Part shown: piece after piece, positions 35,041 to 44,289 of the stretch
How the letters are laid out: each line of letters opens with the position of its first letter
Position numbering within the stretch: position 1 is the first letter of the stretch
Source of the DNA: Bacteroides fragilis
GTDB lineage: Bacteria > Bacteroidota > Bacteroidia > Bacteroidales > Bacteroidaceae
Direction: 5' to 3'
DNA: 64,000 bases
NCBI RefSeq assembly: GCF_002849695.1
Contig: NZ_CP018937.1
Location: 4,960,001-5,024,000 of the forward strand
The notes under the pieces: model-generated
The model's database searches: none
What the model saw: only the letters and a program-made list of their open reading frames with translations
What the model was told of the DNA's origin: nothing
Program-made: the position numbers and the translations under genes

Positions 35041-35775
35041 TTAACTGATTTGTTCGCTGGTCTTTCCGAATCTGCGTTCGCGTCTCTGGTAGTCACAGAT
35101 AGCCTTGTGCAATTCTTCTTCCTTAAAGTCTGGCCAGAAGGTTTCACAAAAATAAAGCTCCGAATAAGCACATTGCCAAAGTAGATAGTTGCTTAAACGA
35201 ATCTCTCCGCCTGTACGGATTAAGAGGTCCGGATCGGGCATGAAATTGGTTGTCAGATGCGTCTGGATGCTTTCCGAAGTAATTTCTTCAGGAGTCATTT
35301 CTCCTTTCTGAACCAATGTGGCAATCTGCCGTGCGGCCTCGGTTATTTCCCATCTGGCAGAATAACTGAGGGCAAGTACCAGACACATTCCTGTGTTTTT
35401 GGAAGTACGTTCGACACAGGCATTCAAGCGCTTCCGTACATTTTCGGGTAGTTTGTTGATGTCTCCGATGATACGGAAACTTATATTGTTTTTCATAAAT
35501 GTTTCCTCTTCGATAGAGTCGAATAGGAGGCTCATCAATGCAGCGACTTCGTCCGATGGCCGGTTCCAGTTTTCGGTTGAAAAGGTATATAAGGTAAGGA
35601 ATTTGACTCCTAACCTGGCTGCCTCTTCAGTGATGATATGCACAGTTTCGGCTCCGGCCTGATGTCCAAAACTACGTTCGCGTCCGCGTTGTTTGGCCCA
35701 TCGTCCGTTACCGTCCATGATAATGGCTACATGCTTAGGTATCCGGTTTAAATCTATTTGTTCTTTATAGGACAT
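35041..35775 (-). CDS. uppS: isoprenyl transferase (undecaprenyl diphosphate synthase)
   Basis: Cis-prenyltransferase of 244 aa that makes undecaprenyl diphosphate, the lipid carrier for wall and glycan synthesis. Signatures are IIMDGNGRWAKQRG (~18-31), LTLYTFSTENWNR and DLLIRTGGEIRLSNYLLWQ. It is encoded 8 bp after the DUF6242 gene and 23 bp before bamA, so these three are likely one transcript. Confidence 0.96.
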   Translation of the reverse strand: MSYKEQIDLNRIPKHVAIIMDGNGRWAKQRGRERSFGHQAGAETVHIITEEAARLGVKFLTLYTFSTENWNRPSDEVAALMSLLFDSIEEETFMKNNISFRIIGDINKLPENVRKRLNACVERTSKNTGMCLVLALSYSARWEITEAARQIATLVQKGEMTPEEITSESIQTHLTTNFMPDPDLLIRTGGEIRLSNYLLWQCAYSELYFCETFWPDFKEEELHKAICDYQRRERRFGKTSEQIS

Positions 35776-35783
35776 TTCTTTAA

Positions 35784-37139
35784 TTATTTGTTCTGTCTGG
35801 CAAAACCAAATTTATTAAGTCGTCCACGCCATACTTCGTTGGCATCGCCGTTACTCCATATTACCCAGATAAAGTTATCTTTGTCCACTACAGTAGAGTA
35901 GTTGTTCCCTCTGTCTTTGAATTCAGTCGGTAAGAAGATTTTCTTATCGGCTTTATACCAGGCAAGTCCTGCTTCCGATGTGTAGATCGTTTCGAACTTT
36001 CCTCCGAATGCCCAGAAAGCGTTGCCATAATAGAAGAAAGACGGTTTGTCGAGCTTCGGACAATAGGCAGTGGTCGATGACGTTTTTAAAGGAATCCAAA
36101 GTAAACCGTCCTGTGAACTCCAGGCCACCGAAGTTGTATCGCTTGCATTGCGATTATTGCCCATTACGGCTATTGTCTGTATTCCTGTAGCATTGAGATA
36201 AGACGTTGCTGACAAATTATCCAGCGGGAAGTCAGAACCGACTTCTTCTGAACTGATATTCCATGCGGTTGCTTCAGGATTGCTTATCGCAAATGTAGAT
36301 TGACTACCATTATTAATAATACCGGCAATTCCGGAGATATCCAGCAGATTGCCCTCATTCTTGGGGAAAGGAGCGATCAGCATCTCTACTTTACCGTTTT
36401 TATTCAAATCGGTTGCAAGACTCCATGATGCCCCATCTGAAGAAACATATACTTTCTCACCGTTTGTGGCATACAATTTTTCACCAAAAGCTATGAGGGA
36501 AGAGAGTTTTATGTTTTCCGGAAGCCCGGTAACAGATACCTGTGCCCAACTTCTTCCTTTGTTGATTACGTCTCCTGATGATTTGTAGGCAGTAGTGTTT
36601 GCTGTATACACAAGAATGTCTTCACCCAGAATTACGGACTTCTGATACCCACTGTAGTTAGCAAAGTTATCTGTCATTTTAGTCCAGTTCATGGAGTCCG
36701 GATCCTGTCGGTGTACGCGCACTGAAATGGTGTACTCTTTGGTATATTGCATATCCGCGGCCCATACCTTTATTCTCATGGGCTTTTCCATAGTGCCCCT
36801 GAAGTCAATAGAGTCGGAGTAATTAAACAAGGTGTCTTGACCCTCTGCGTTTTTAGCCGTGATTATTCCGGACGCTGTGGTCAATGTCTTTATAAGAATA
36901 CGGTCAATAATTGTATCGGAGCCCACAGGCAGTGAATCCTGGTTATAAATAAGTCCAACTCCGTCAGGTCCAAATTGATCTATTGTAAATTTATAGTTTA
37001 CCCCATGTACGGTATCAAGTGCAAATGCATGTATGGTAGCATCCGGGCTGTATTCAATTTCTTCAGTGTCAAGGCACGAAGTAACGGCAAACGATACAAG
37101 GAAGAAACTTACAATTACTGATAAAAACTTTATTCTCAT
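35784..37139 (-). CDS. DUF6242 lipoprotein
   Basis: Exported lipoprotein of 451 aa with lipobox AVTSC. The N-terminal half (25-160) has immunoglobulin-like strands with repeated DTI/DSI words; the rest looks like a beta propeller, with KVYVSSDGASWSLA and TTSVAWSSQDGLLWIPL as blade-type repeats. This matches the DUF6242 family of Bacteroidales. The function is unknown; the fixed place before uppS-bamA hints at an envelope role. Confidence 0.75.
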   Translation of the reverse strand: MRIKFLSVIVSFFLVSFAVTSCLDTEEIEYSPDATIHAFALDTVHGVNYKFTIDQFGPDGVGLIYNQDSLPVGSDTIIDRILIKTLTTASGIITAKNAEGQDTLFNYSDSIDFRGTMEKPMRIKVWAADMQYTKEYTISVRVHRQDPDSMNWTKMTDNFANYSGYQKSVILGEDILVYTANTTAYKSSGDVINKGRSWAQVSVTGLPENIKLSSLIAFGEKLYATNGEKVYVSSDGASWSLATDLNKNGKVEMLIAPFPKNEGNLLDISGIAGIINNGSQSTFAISNPEATAWNISSEEVGSDFPLDNLSATSYLNATGIQTIAVMGNNRNASDTTSVAWSSQDGLLWIPLKTSSTTAYCPKLDKPSFFYYGNAFWAFGGKFETIYTSEAGLAWYKADKKIFLPTEFKDRGNNYSTVVDKDNFIWVIWSNGDANEVWRGRLNKFGFARQNK

Positions 37140-37167
37140 TTGAAAGATTGTGTTTATTTACAAGTTG

Positions 37168-37175
37168 CAAAAATA
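37168..37175 (-). promoter_or_regulatory. -7 element for DUF6242-uppS-bamA
   Basis: The minus strand reads TATTTTTG, matching the consensus, 28 bp before the DUF6242 start. Confidence 0.6.
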
Positions 37176-37277
37176 GGAACATTTTTCTCTATATTGAACA
37201 TTGAAGGGAAGTTTTATATAAAATTATAGATAATCTGCTCGATTTTGTCGATATAAAACTCCCTGAATGCTGCGAAT

Positions 37278-38318
37278 TTAGGTATTTCTCTTTAAGTAAT
37301 GCCTGAAGGTTGTAGCGAAATGTTTTTCTTCTGAATAACTAATTTTATCGCTTATTTCAGGTGCTTTAACACCGGAATAAAGCCGTTTGTCGCTTCTTTC
37401 TATAATAATTTCATCCCATATTCCGGAGCAGATAAATGATTCCAGCAATATCTTGCCTCCTTCGACCATCAAGGATTGTAGATTACGCTGATAGAGGGTT
37501 GCCAGTATTTGTGGCAGAATATCTGTTTGATAGTCCAAGGGGATATATTCCAGATTCTTTTTACCGGGGCGGTGGCATTCCGTAAAAATGAGTGTAGGCA
37601 CGCTACCATCCAAAAGGTGTGAAGTCTGAGGAAGCGAATGATTACGGTCCAGAGCTATGCGTACCGGGTTATGCCCGTACCAGTGACGTACAGTTAATGC
37701 CGGATCGTCTAATAATGCTGTTCGGGTACCTACCATGATAGCATCCGATTCTGCTCTTTTTTTATGTACCAACATGGAAGTGAGGGGAGTGGATAATAGC
37801 ACAGGATGTCCTTCTGTACGCTCTAAGTCGATGAAGCCATCATCCGATTCTGCCCATTTTAAAACAATATAAGGGCGATGAAGGGTGTGGAAGGTGATGA
37901 ATTTCTGTATAAGTTCGCGGCACTCCTTTTCCAGGACTCCCACTATGACCTCACGTCCGGCATTCCGTAATTTTTGGATGCCTTTACCCGCAACTTTGGA
38001 AAATGGGTCCTGGCAACCGATTACGATTTTGGGAATTTGCTTTTCTATGATTAGGTCAGCACAGGGAGGTGTCTTTCCATGATGGGAACAAGGCTCAAGG
38101 CTTACGTATATAGTACTGCGTTTCAGTAAAGAGGGGTCTTTAACAGAACGGATAGCGTTGACTTCGGCATGGGCTTCTCCACAACGGACATGATAACCTT
38201 CGCCGATGATTTGTTCATCACATACGATGACGGCCCCCACCATTGGGTTGGGAGATACGTTGCAAAGACCGTTTCTTGCCAATTGGATGCAACGTCTCAT
38301 GTATTTTTCTTCTTCCAT
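37278..38318 (-). CDS. ribD: riboflavin biosynthesis deaminase/reductase RibD
   Basis: Bifunctional enzyme of 346 aa. The deaminase domain (1-145) has the zinc motifs GEAHAEVNAI and PCSHHGKTPPCAD; the reductase domain (~150-346) has LKWAESDDGFID, MVGTRTALLDDP and a final LMVEGGKILLESF. It deaminates and then reduces the pyrimidine intermediate in riboflavin synthesis. No other rib genes are near, and I see no FMN riboswitch upstream. Divergent from prmC. Confidence 0.94.
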   Translation of the reverse strand: MEEEKYMRRCIQLARNGLCNVSPNPMVGAVIVCDEQIIGEGYHVRCGEAHAEVNAIRSVKDPSLLKRSTIYVSLEPCSHHGKTPPCADLIIEKQIPKIVIGCQDPFSKVAGKGIQKLRNAGREVIVGVLEKECRELIQKFITFHTLHRPYIVLKWAESDDGFIDLERTEGHPVLLSTPLTSMLVHKKRAESDAIMVGTRTALLDDPALTVRHWYGHNPVRIALDRNHSLPQTSHLLDGSVPTLIFTECHRPGKKNLEYIPLDYQTDILPQILATLYQRNLQSLMVEGGKILLESFICSGIWDEIIIERSDKRLYSGVKAPEISDKISYSEEKHFATTFRHYLKRNT

Positions 38319-38345
38319 CTTTTAGGCTTATAGCTATATTATTTG

Positions 38346-38353
38346 TATTTTTG
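38346..38353 (+). promoter_or_regulatory. -7 element for prmC-recX
   Basis: TATTTTTG matches the consensus 12 bp before ATG 38366; the short leader would favour the second Met at 38372. Confidence 0.6.
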
Positions 38354-38365
38354 CACCCCAAAATA

Positions 38366-39208
38366 ATGAGAATGAACTGCGTCACCACTTATATCCGCCA
38401 GTCTTTACACCATATTTATCCACCGGGAGAACTCAGGAGCCTCACAAAAATGATTTGTTGTGATCTGCTGGGGCAGGATGCTATTGACTATTATTGGGGC
38501 AAAGATATAATTTTATCTGCAAACGAACAGCGTGATTTAGAAAGCATTGTTGAACGGTTGAAGAAAAACGAGCCAATTCAGTATATTCAGGGAAGGGCAA
38601 ATTTCTACGGATCCATGTTCCGGGTAGCTCCGGGAGTCCTGATCCCTCGTCCCGAAACTGAAGAACTGGTGGATTTAATAGTAAAAGAGTCTGCTACAGG
38701 TGTCCGTCTGCTTGATATAGGAACTGGAAGTGGGTGTATTGCTATAAGTTTGTCTAAGCATATTCCTGGAGCTGAGGTTACGGCGTGGGATGTGTCGGAA
38801 GATGCACTTGCCATTGCCAGGCAAAACAATCAGGAACTGAAAACTAAAGTGAATTTTGAGAAAGTGGATGTCTTTTCTACGGAGTTTTCTGGAGACAGAC
38901 GATATGATATTATTGTAAGTAACCCTCCTTATGTGACAGAGAGCGAAAAAAATGAAATGGAACCTAATGTCTTGGATTGGGAGCCCGGTCTGGCTCTGTT
39001 TGTTCCGGATAATGATCCTTTATTATTTTACCGGCGTATTGCCTCTTTGGGGAGAGAGATACTAAGTCTGCATGGTAAACTCTATTTTGAGATAAATCGG
39101 GCGTATGGTGAAGAAATTTTGCAAATGCTTGGCGGAAAGGGATATAGAGACCTTCGTTTGATAAAAGACATATCGGGTAATGATCGAATTGTAACTGCTA
39201 AACGATGA
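38366..39208 (+). CDS. prmC: peptide chain release factor N5-glutamine methyltransferase
   Basis: SAM-dependent enzyme of 280 aa that methylates the Gln of the GGQ motif of release factors. The N-terminal helical domain is followed by the SAM-binding LLDIGTGSGCIAISLS (~116-131) and the catalytic VSNPPYV (~190). ATG 38366 is used; upstream in-frame sequence overlaps ribD and the promoter. Its stop overlaps recX by 4 bp (ATGA). Confidence 0.94.
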   Translation: MRMNCVTTYIRQSLHHIYPPGELRSLTKMICCDLLGQDAIDYYWGKDIILSANEQRDLESIVERLKKNEPIQYIQGRANFYGSMFRVAPGVLIPRPETEELVDLIVKESATGVRLLDIGTGSGCIAISLSKHIPGAEVTAWDVSEDALAIARQNNQELKTKVNFEKVDVFSTEFSGDRRYDIIVSNPPYVTESEKNEMEPNVLDWEPGLALFVPDNDPLLFYRRIASLGREILSLHGKLYFEINRAYGEEILQMLGGKGYRDLRLIKDISGNDRIVTAKR

Positions 39209-39669
39209 ATATAATAACAGAAGAAGATGCGTTAAACCGCATGGCTGGCTATTGCTCTGCAGCCGAGCATTGTAAAGCTGAAGTGAGTGAAAAACTACAG
39301 AAGTGGGGCTTGCCTTATGAAGCGGTCAATCGGATTATTGATCGGCTTGTGGTTGAGAAGTTTATAGATGAAGAACGTTACTGTAGGGCATTTGTCAATG
39401 ATAAGTTTCGTTTTGCCAAATGGGGTAAAATGAAGATTGCTCAAGCACTTTACATGAAAAAGATATCTCGTGAAGTGTCTTATAAATACCTGAATGACAT
39501 TGATCAGGAAGAGTATCTTGCTATTTTGGGAGATTTGATGGCTGCTAAACGTAAAAGTATACACGCCAAAGATGAATTCGAGTTGAATGGGAAGTTGATC
39601 CGTTTTGCCATGAGCAGAGGATTTGAAATGGATGATATCCGCCGTTGTGTGCAAGTGGAAGAAGAGTAA
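39205..39669 (+). CDS. recX: regulatory protein RecX
   Basis: Protein of 154 aa with the three-helix repeats of RecX: CSAAEHCKAEVSEKL, then FIDEERYCRAFVNDK and KWGKMKIAQALYMKKI. RecX modulates RecA filaments. It is translationally coupled to prmC; recA is not in the window. Confidence 0.88.
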   Translation: MNIITEEDALNRMAGYCSAAEHCKAEVSEKLQKWGLPYEAVNRIIDRLVVEKFIDEERYCRAFVNDKFRFAKWGKMKIAQALYMKKISREVSYKYLNDIDQEEYLAILGDLMAAKRKSIHAKDEFELNGKLIRFAMSRGFEMDDIRRCVQVEEE

Positions 39670-39726
39670 GTGACAAATAACAAAAAAATAATACGGCTTC
39701 TTCTTTTTAGTCTCGTTCCATTTCCG

Positions 39727-39734
39727 TATTTTTG
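39727..39734 (+). promoter_or_regulatory. -7 element for pyrE
   Basis: TATTTTTG matches the consensus 30 bp before ATG 39765. Confidence 0.6.
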
Positions 39735-39764
39735 CATCCTGTAATTATCATAGTTAGTTTAGTT

Positions 39765-40403
39765 ATGAAAAATTTAGAGAGATTATTCGCCGAGAAGTTG
39801 TTGAAGATTAAAGCTATTAAGCTTCAACCGGCAAATCCGTTTACATGGGCTTCCGGATGGAAATCACCGTTTTACTGCGACAACCGTAAAACCCTTTCTT
39901 ATCCTTCTCTTCGTAGTTTTGTTAAGTTCGAAATTACACGTCTGATTCTGGAACGTTTCGGACAGGTAGATGCCATTGCCGGAGTTGCAACAGGTGCTAT
40001 TCCTCAAGGTGCTTTGGTAGCTGATGCATTGAATCTTCCGTTCGTGTATGTCCGTTCTACCCCTAAAGACCATGGCTTGGAGAATCTTATCGAAGGCGAA
40101 CTTCGTCCGGGTATGAAAGTCGTTGTAGTAGAAGATTTAATCTCTACCGGTGGAAGCAGTTTGAAAGCCGTAGAGGCTATCCGTCGGGATGGTTGTGAAG
40201 TAATTGGTATGGTAGCTGCCTATACTTACGGATTCCCGGTTGCCGAACAGGCTTTTAAAGATGCTAAAGTCCCTCTGGTAACGTTGACTAATTATGAAGC
40301 AGTGTTGGATGTTGCATTGCGTACCGGTTACATTGAAGAAGAAGATATTGCAACGTTAAACGAATGGCGCAAGGATCCAGCTCATTGGGAAACCGGAAAA
40401 TAA
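39765..40403 (+). CDS. pyrE: orotate phosphoribosyltransferase
   Basis: Enzyme of 212 aa from ATG 39765 that joins orotate to PRPP in pyrimidine synthesis. The PRPP loop is VVVVEDLISTGGSSLKA (~123-139), and FTWASGWKSPFYCDNR is the N-terminal signature. It is followed by an intrinsic terminator, so expression of SRPBCC-argH may depend partly on read-through. Confidence 0.96.
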   Translation: MKNLERLFAEKLLKIKAIKLQPANPFTWASGWKSPFYCDNRKTLSYPSLRSFVKFEITRLILERFGQVDAIAGVATGAIPQGALVADALNLPFVYVRSTPKDHGLENLIEGELRPGMKVVVVEDLISTGGSSLKAVEAIRRDGCEVIGMVAAYTYGFPVAEQAFKDAKVPLVTLTNYEAVLDVALRTGYIEEEDIATLNEWRKDPAHWETGK

Positions 40404-40431
40404 GACTGATTTTTTTGATGATTAAAATATA

Positions 40432-40480
40432 GAAAGAAGGGCCATTCGGACAGAGTCTGTTCGGATTGTTCTTCTTTTTT
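40432..40480 (+). terminator. terminator after pyrE
   Basis: AAGAAGGGCCATTCGGACAG pairs, with some G-T pairs, with CTGTTCGGATTGTTCTTCTT and ends in TTTTTTC. Confidence 0.7.
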
Positions 40481-40503
40481 CTTTATAAGTAAGATAGAAT
40501 AAG

Positions 40504-40914
40504 ATGACTAAATTTGAGAGTAGTGTCAAGGTAATACCTTATAGCCAGGAACGTGTGTACGATAAACTTGCGGACCTTAGTAACCTGGAATCCATAAAGG
40601 ACCGTTTACCACAAGACAAAGTGAAAGATATGAGTTTTGATACGGATACACTTAGTTTCAATGTAGATCCGGTGGGACAGCTAACCCTTAAGATTATTGA
40701 ACGTGAGCCCTGTAAGTGTATTAAATTTGAGACGATTAATTCTCCTCTGCCTTTTAATATGTGGATTCAGATTGTATCTTCAGCCGATGAAGAATGTAAA
40801 CTTAAAATAACCATTGGGTTGGATATTAATCCATTTATGAAAGCAATGGTACAGAAGCCTTTACAGGAAGGACTGGAGAAGATGGCTGATATGTTATCCA
40901 TGATACAATATTAA
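40504..40914 (+). CDS. SRPBCC family protein
   Basis: Protein of 136 aa with a START/Bet v1-type fold: it begins KFESSVKVIPYSQERVYDKLADLSNL and has a long C-terminal helix (FMKAMVQKPLQEGLEKMADML). Such proteins bind hydrophobic ligands; the ligand is unknown. It lies 5 bp before argH, so both are co-transcribed, but I see no functional link. Confidence 0.75.
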   Translation: MTKFESSVKVIPYSQERVYDKLADLSNLESIKDRLPQDKVKDMSFDTDTLSFNVDPVGQLTLKIIEREPCKCIKFETINSPLPFNMWIQIVSSADEECKLKITIGLDINPFMKAMVQKPLQEGLEKMADMLSMIQY

Positions 40915-40919
40915 AGAAT

Positions 40920-42263
40920 ATGGCACAGAAACTTTGGGAGAAATCTGTTGAGGTAAACAAGGATATAGAACGCTTTACCGTTGGTCGTGACCGTGAGATG
41001 GATCTTTATCTTGCTAAACATGATGTACTTGGTTCAATGGCACATATCACTATGCTTGAGAGCATAGGTTTATTGACAAAAGATGAATTATCTTTATTGT
41101 TAGCCGAATTGAAAGATATTTATGTTTCTGCCGAGAAAGGTGAGTTTGTAATAGAAGAAGGAGTTGAGGACGTTCACTCTCAGGTGGAGTTGATGTTGAC
41201 TCGTCGGTTGGGAGATGTGGGTAAGAAAATTCATAGTGGTCGTTCACGTAATGACCAAGTATTACTTGACTTAAAGCTTTTTACCCGCACACAGATAAAA
41301 GAAGTGGCAGAGGCGGTGGAGCAACTCTTTCACGTTTTAATTCGTCAGAGTGAACAATATAAAGGTGTATTAATGCCCGGGTATACTCATTTGCAGATTG
41401 CGATGCCCTCGTCATTTGGCCTTTGGTTCGGGGCATATGCCGAAAGTTTGGTGGACGATATGCTCTTTTTGCAAGCTGCATTTAGGATGTGTAACCGTAA
41501 TCCTTTGGGATCGGCTGCGGGATATGGTTCTTCATTTCCTTTGAATCGTACGATGACTACCCAGTTGCTTGGCTTTGACTCTTTGAACTATAATGTAGTT
41601 TATGCTCAAATGGGACGTGGCAAGATGGAGCGTAACGTCGCTTTTGCACTGGCAACAATTGCAGGAACCATTTCAAAATTGGCTTTCGATGCCTGTATGT
41701 TCAATAGCCAGAATTTTGGTTTTGTGAAACTGCCGGATGAATGTACTACCGGTTCCAGTATCATGCCGCATAAGAAGAATCCGGATGTGTTTGAATTAAC
41801 ACGAGCTAAATGTAATAAGTTGCAATCTCTCCCACAGCAAATTATGATGATTGCCAATAACCTGCCTTCCGGATATTTTCGTGATCTGCAAATTATCAAG
41901 GAGGTTTTCTTGCCGGCTTTTCAAGAACTGAAAGATTGCTTGCAGATGACTACATACATCATGAATGAAATTAAGGTGAATGAACATATTCTTGATGATG
42001 ATAAATATCTTTTTATCTTTAGTGTAGAAGAAGTGAATCGCCTTGCACGTGAAGGTATGCCTTTTCGGGATGCTTATAAAAAAGTAGGCTTGGATATTGA
42101 AGCTGGTAACTTCTCGCATAATAAGAAGGTGCATCATACTCATGAAGGGAGTATTGGTAATCTTTGTAATGATGAGATATCCGCTTTGATGCAAAATGTA
42201 GTGGAAGGCTTTAATTTCTACAGCATGGAACAGGCTGAAAAGACCTTGTTAGGGCGTGTTTGA
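40920..42263 (+). CDS. argH: argininosuccinate lyase
   Basis: Enzyme of 447 aa that splits argininosuccinate to arginine and fumarate, the last step of the pathway. The fumarase-family signature GSSIMPHKKNPD (~280-291) is intact, as are HSGRSRNDQVLLD (~104) and MPGYTHLQIAMP (~151). It is apart from the argR-argD operon and next to the SRPBCC gene. Confidence 0.96.
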   Translation: MAQKLWEKSVEVNKDIERFTVGRDREMDLYLAKHDVLGSMAHITMLESIGLLTKDELSLLLAELKDIYVSAEKGEFVIEEGVEDVHSQVELMLTRRLGDVGKKIHSGRSRNDQVLLDLKLFTRTQIKEVAEAVEQLFHVLIRQSEQYKGVLMPGYTHLQIAMPSSFGLWFGAYAESLVDDMLFLQAAFRMCNRNPLGSAAGYGSSFPLNRTMTTQLLGFDSLNYNVVYAQMGRGKMERNVAFALATIAGTISKLAFDACMFNSQNFGFVKLPDECTTGSSIMPHKKNPDVFELTRAKCNKLQSLPQQIMMIANNLPSGYFRDLQIIKEVFLPAFQELKDCLQMTTYIMNEIKVNEHILDDDKYLFIFSVEEVNRLAREGMPFRDAYKKVGLDIEAGNFSHNKKVHHTHEGSIGNLCNDEISALMQNVVEGFNFYSMEQAEKTLLGRV

Positions 42264-42383
42264 TAGATTATTGCTATGTGAAGATAACTTCTATCTTTAC
42301 ATAGCTTTTATGATAAAAATAGTTTTCCGTTTCTTTGAGATTTTTTTCTTTGGAAAAAGTTTGGCAGAAAGCAGGAAACTACT

Positions 42384-42391
42384 TATCTTTG
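42384..42391 (+). promoter_or_regulatory. -7 element for tRNA-Gly/tRNA-Leu
   Basis: TATCTTTG matches the consensus 17 bp before the mature tRNA-Gly 5' end, a normal place for a stable RNA promoter. Confidence 0.65.
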
Positions 42392-42407
42392 CACCCGTTG
42401 AAAAAAC

Positions 42408-42480
42408 GCGGAAATAGCTCAGTTGGTAGAGCATAACCTTGCCAAGGTTAGGGTCGCGAGTTCGAGTCTCGTTTTCCGCT
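42408..42480 (+). tRNA. tRNA-Gly (GCC)
   Basis: 73 nt with a full cloverleaf: acceptor GCGGAAA/TTTCCGC, anticodon stem TAACC/GGTTA, anticodon GCC at 42441-42443 and T loop TTCGAGT. CCA is not encoded. It is co-transcribed with tRNA-Leu. Confidence 0.95.
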
Positions 42481-42494
42481 CTCTTTGAAAGGAT

Positions 42495-42578
42495 GCTCGA
42501 ATGGTGGAATGGTAGACACGAAGGACTTAAAATCCTTTGGCCATTGCGGCTGTGCGGGTTCAAGTCCCGCTTCGAGTA
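42495..42578 (+). tRNA. tRNA-Leu (TAA)
   Basis: 84 nt with a long variable arm typical of class II tRNA. Anticodon stem AAGGA/TCCTT, anticodon TAA at 42528-42530, T arm GCGGGTTCAAGTCCCGC. The acceptor is GCTCGAA/TTCGAGT with a terminal G-T pair. It lies 14 bp after tRNA-Gly. Confidence 0.93.
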
Positions 42579-42594
42579 CTATAGTTGCATCCTA

Positions 42595-42629
42595 AAAAGC
42601 TCCATAAGTAATGAACTTATGGAGCTTTT
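42595..42629 (+). terminator. terminator after tRNA-Leu
   Basis: AAAAGCTCCATAAGT (42595-42609) and ACTTATGGAGCTTTT (42615-42629) form a perfect 15-bp stem with a 5-nt loop and a T tail. Confidence 0.85.
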
Positions 42630-42661
42630 ACTTTATTCATGGAGATGTTATCTATATGCAG

Positions 42662-43807
42662 TTAGTTATGCAATAAGGATAACATTCGCATGCATTGATG
42701 GACAGTTCTCTCTATGTTGCTGCAGGTCCTTGATTTTTCCATAGCTTGCTCTTGAGAGACCGGACCTTCTACAATAGGATATACAGCCAGAAAACCTGCA
42801 TTATTCAGCAATTCGGTTTCATCCACACATCCGGCAATACCAATTACAGGAATATTTTTTCGTTGGGCTGCTTTGAGAACTCCCATAGGGGCTTTTCCCA
42901 TTATAGTTTGGGCATCCATTTTCCCTTCGCCTGTAATCACAAGATCGGCTCCTTGTAGTTTTTCATTAAAATGGAGAGCATTCAATACAGTATCAATTCC
43001 CCGGGATAACCGAGCGTTGAAGAAGGCTATAAAAGCGCCACCCATGCCTCCGGCTGCTCCTGCTCCAGGGGTAGCATCAATATCCTTATATAGGGTTTGG
43101 GCAATCAACTGTGCAAAATGCTTCAGTCCTGTGTCTAATATGCGTATTTGTTTTGCATCGGCTCCTTTTTGGGAAGCAAAAATAAATGCGGCTCCTTGTG
43201 GTCCGGAAAATGGGTTGTTTACATCGCATGCGATGGTGAATGTACACTTTGCCAGTTTATCTTCCGGGAAATCGTTGCTATCAATCATCTCTATCTTTTG
43301 AAGTATTTCTCCTCCATACCCTAATAAATTCCCGGCTATATCCCGGAACTTCATGCCTAATGCCTGCAACATTCCCGTGCCTGCATCATTGGTGGCACTA
43401 CCTCCGATTCCTATCAGAAATTTCCTGCAACCGTGTTCCAAGGCATCCTGTATTAATTCGCCTGTACCATAAGTGGTTGTTTTCATCGGATTTCTCAGAT
43501 GGGGTTCAATCAATGTCAGTCCACTCGCGGCTGCCATTTCGATGACAGCAGTTTCTCCATCTCCCAAAACGCCATACCGGGCTTCTATTAACCGCATTAA
43601 TGGATCGTGCACGTGACACGAATGTATCCGCCCATTTGTTGCACTGACCAGTGCTTCAATTGTTCCTTCTCCGCCGTCCGCTATAGGGAGTTTTATGATT
43701 TCGCATTTCGGAAATACTTTTCGAATACCTTTTTCACATGATACAGCTACCTCTGCGGATGACAGGGAACCCTTAAACGAGTCGGATGCAATGATTATCT
43801 TTTTCAT
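42662..43807 (-). CDS. glxK: glycerate kinase
   Basis: Enzyme of 381 aa that phosphorylates D-glycerate. It is the GarK/GlxK family: IIIASDSFKGSLSSAEVA at the N-terminus, LPIADGGEGTIEAL (~41-54), FLIGIGGSATNDAGTGML (~124-141) and LVITGEGKMDAQT (~285-297). It is a single-gene unit; no glycerate or glyoxylate genes are near. Confidence 0.93.
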   Translation of the reverse strand: MKKIIIASDSFKGSLSSAEVAVSCEKGIRKVFPKCEIIKLPIADGGEGTIEALVSATNGRIHSCHVHDPLMRLIEARYGVLGDGETAVIEMAAASGLTLIEPHLRNPMKTTTYGTGELIQDALEHGCRKFLIGIGGSATNDAGTGMLQALGMKFRDIAGNLLGYGGEILQKIEMIDSNDFPEDKLAKCTFTIACDVNNPFSGPQGAAFIFASQKGADAKQIRILDTGLKHFAQLIAQTLYKDIDATPGAGAAGGMGGAFIAFFNARLSRGIDTVLNALHFNEKLQGADLVITGEGKMDAQTIMGKAPMGVLKAAQRKNIPVIGIAGCVDETELLNNAGFLAVYPIVEGPVSQEQAMEKSRTCSNIERTVHQCMRMLSLLHN

Positions 43808-43869
43808 GCTTGGAGAAAATTGTTTTTATTTAGAAGATGTGATAATAATCATAAGAAGCGTTGAAAATA

Positions 43870-43905
43870 AAAAGCCGGAATGTAACACGAATCATTCCGG
43901 CTTTT
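43870..43905 (-). terminator. terminator after second DUF2007 gene
   Basis: AAAAGCCGGAATG (43870-43882) and CATTCCGGCTTTT (43893-43905) form a perfect 13-bp stem with a T tail in both directions. It closes the DUF2007 gene on the minus strand. Confidence 0.8.
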
Positions 43906-43933
43906 GTCCCTAATCAAACCTAATCTAACAAAC

Positions 43934-44134
43934 CTATGAAGCTATTCTGTTGCTGATAACCCGCATTGCTGCAGTGTAATATTCACAGGGGACAGAAAGC
44001 AGTATGCAATCTATTCCTTTGTCCTTCATCACCACTTCGATAGATGCAGCCTTTAGAAGGGTTCTCACACTTGCCACTTCCCATGGGCTACCAGCGAATA
44101 CTTCAACCTGAGAAATCTTTCTACTTACTACCAT
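43934..44134 (-). CDS. DUF2007 domain protein (second copy)
   Basis: Protein of 66 aa with VEVFAGSPWEVASVRTLLKAA and VVMKDKGID, the DUF2007 pattern. ATG 44134 is chosen because a -7 element (44165-44172) lies in the upstream part of the open frame. It is a shorter paralogue of the gene at 30014. The role is unknown. Confidence 0.72.
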   Translation of the reverse strand: MVVSRKISQVEVFAGSPWEVASVRTLLKAASIEVVMKDKGIDCILLSVPCEYYTAAMRVISNRIAS

Positions 44135-44164
44135 TTGCTTTTTAGTTATTAAATGAATATGCTG

Positions 44165-44172
44165 CAAATATA
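44165..44172 (-). promoter_or_regulatory. -7 element for the second DUF2007 gene
   Basis: The minus strand reads TATATTTG, matching the consensus, 30 bp before ATG 44134. Confidence 0.5.
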
Positions 44173-44289
44173 GCAGGTTGTTTTCTTTCAGAAGAGCAAT
44201 TTTAGTTCATATTATAGCACTTATGTTGCAAACGTTTGCTGATTTGTTGGTTTGGTCAATATTTTATGTACGAATTTTGTATAATTGGG

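Noticed and set aside
38319..38365. FMN riboswitch upstream of ribD
   Set aside because: The gap to prmC is only 47 bp, too short for the aptamer, and contains no conserved elements.
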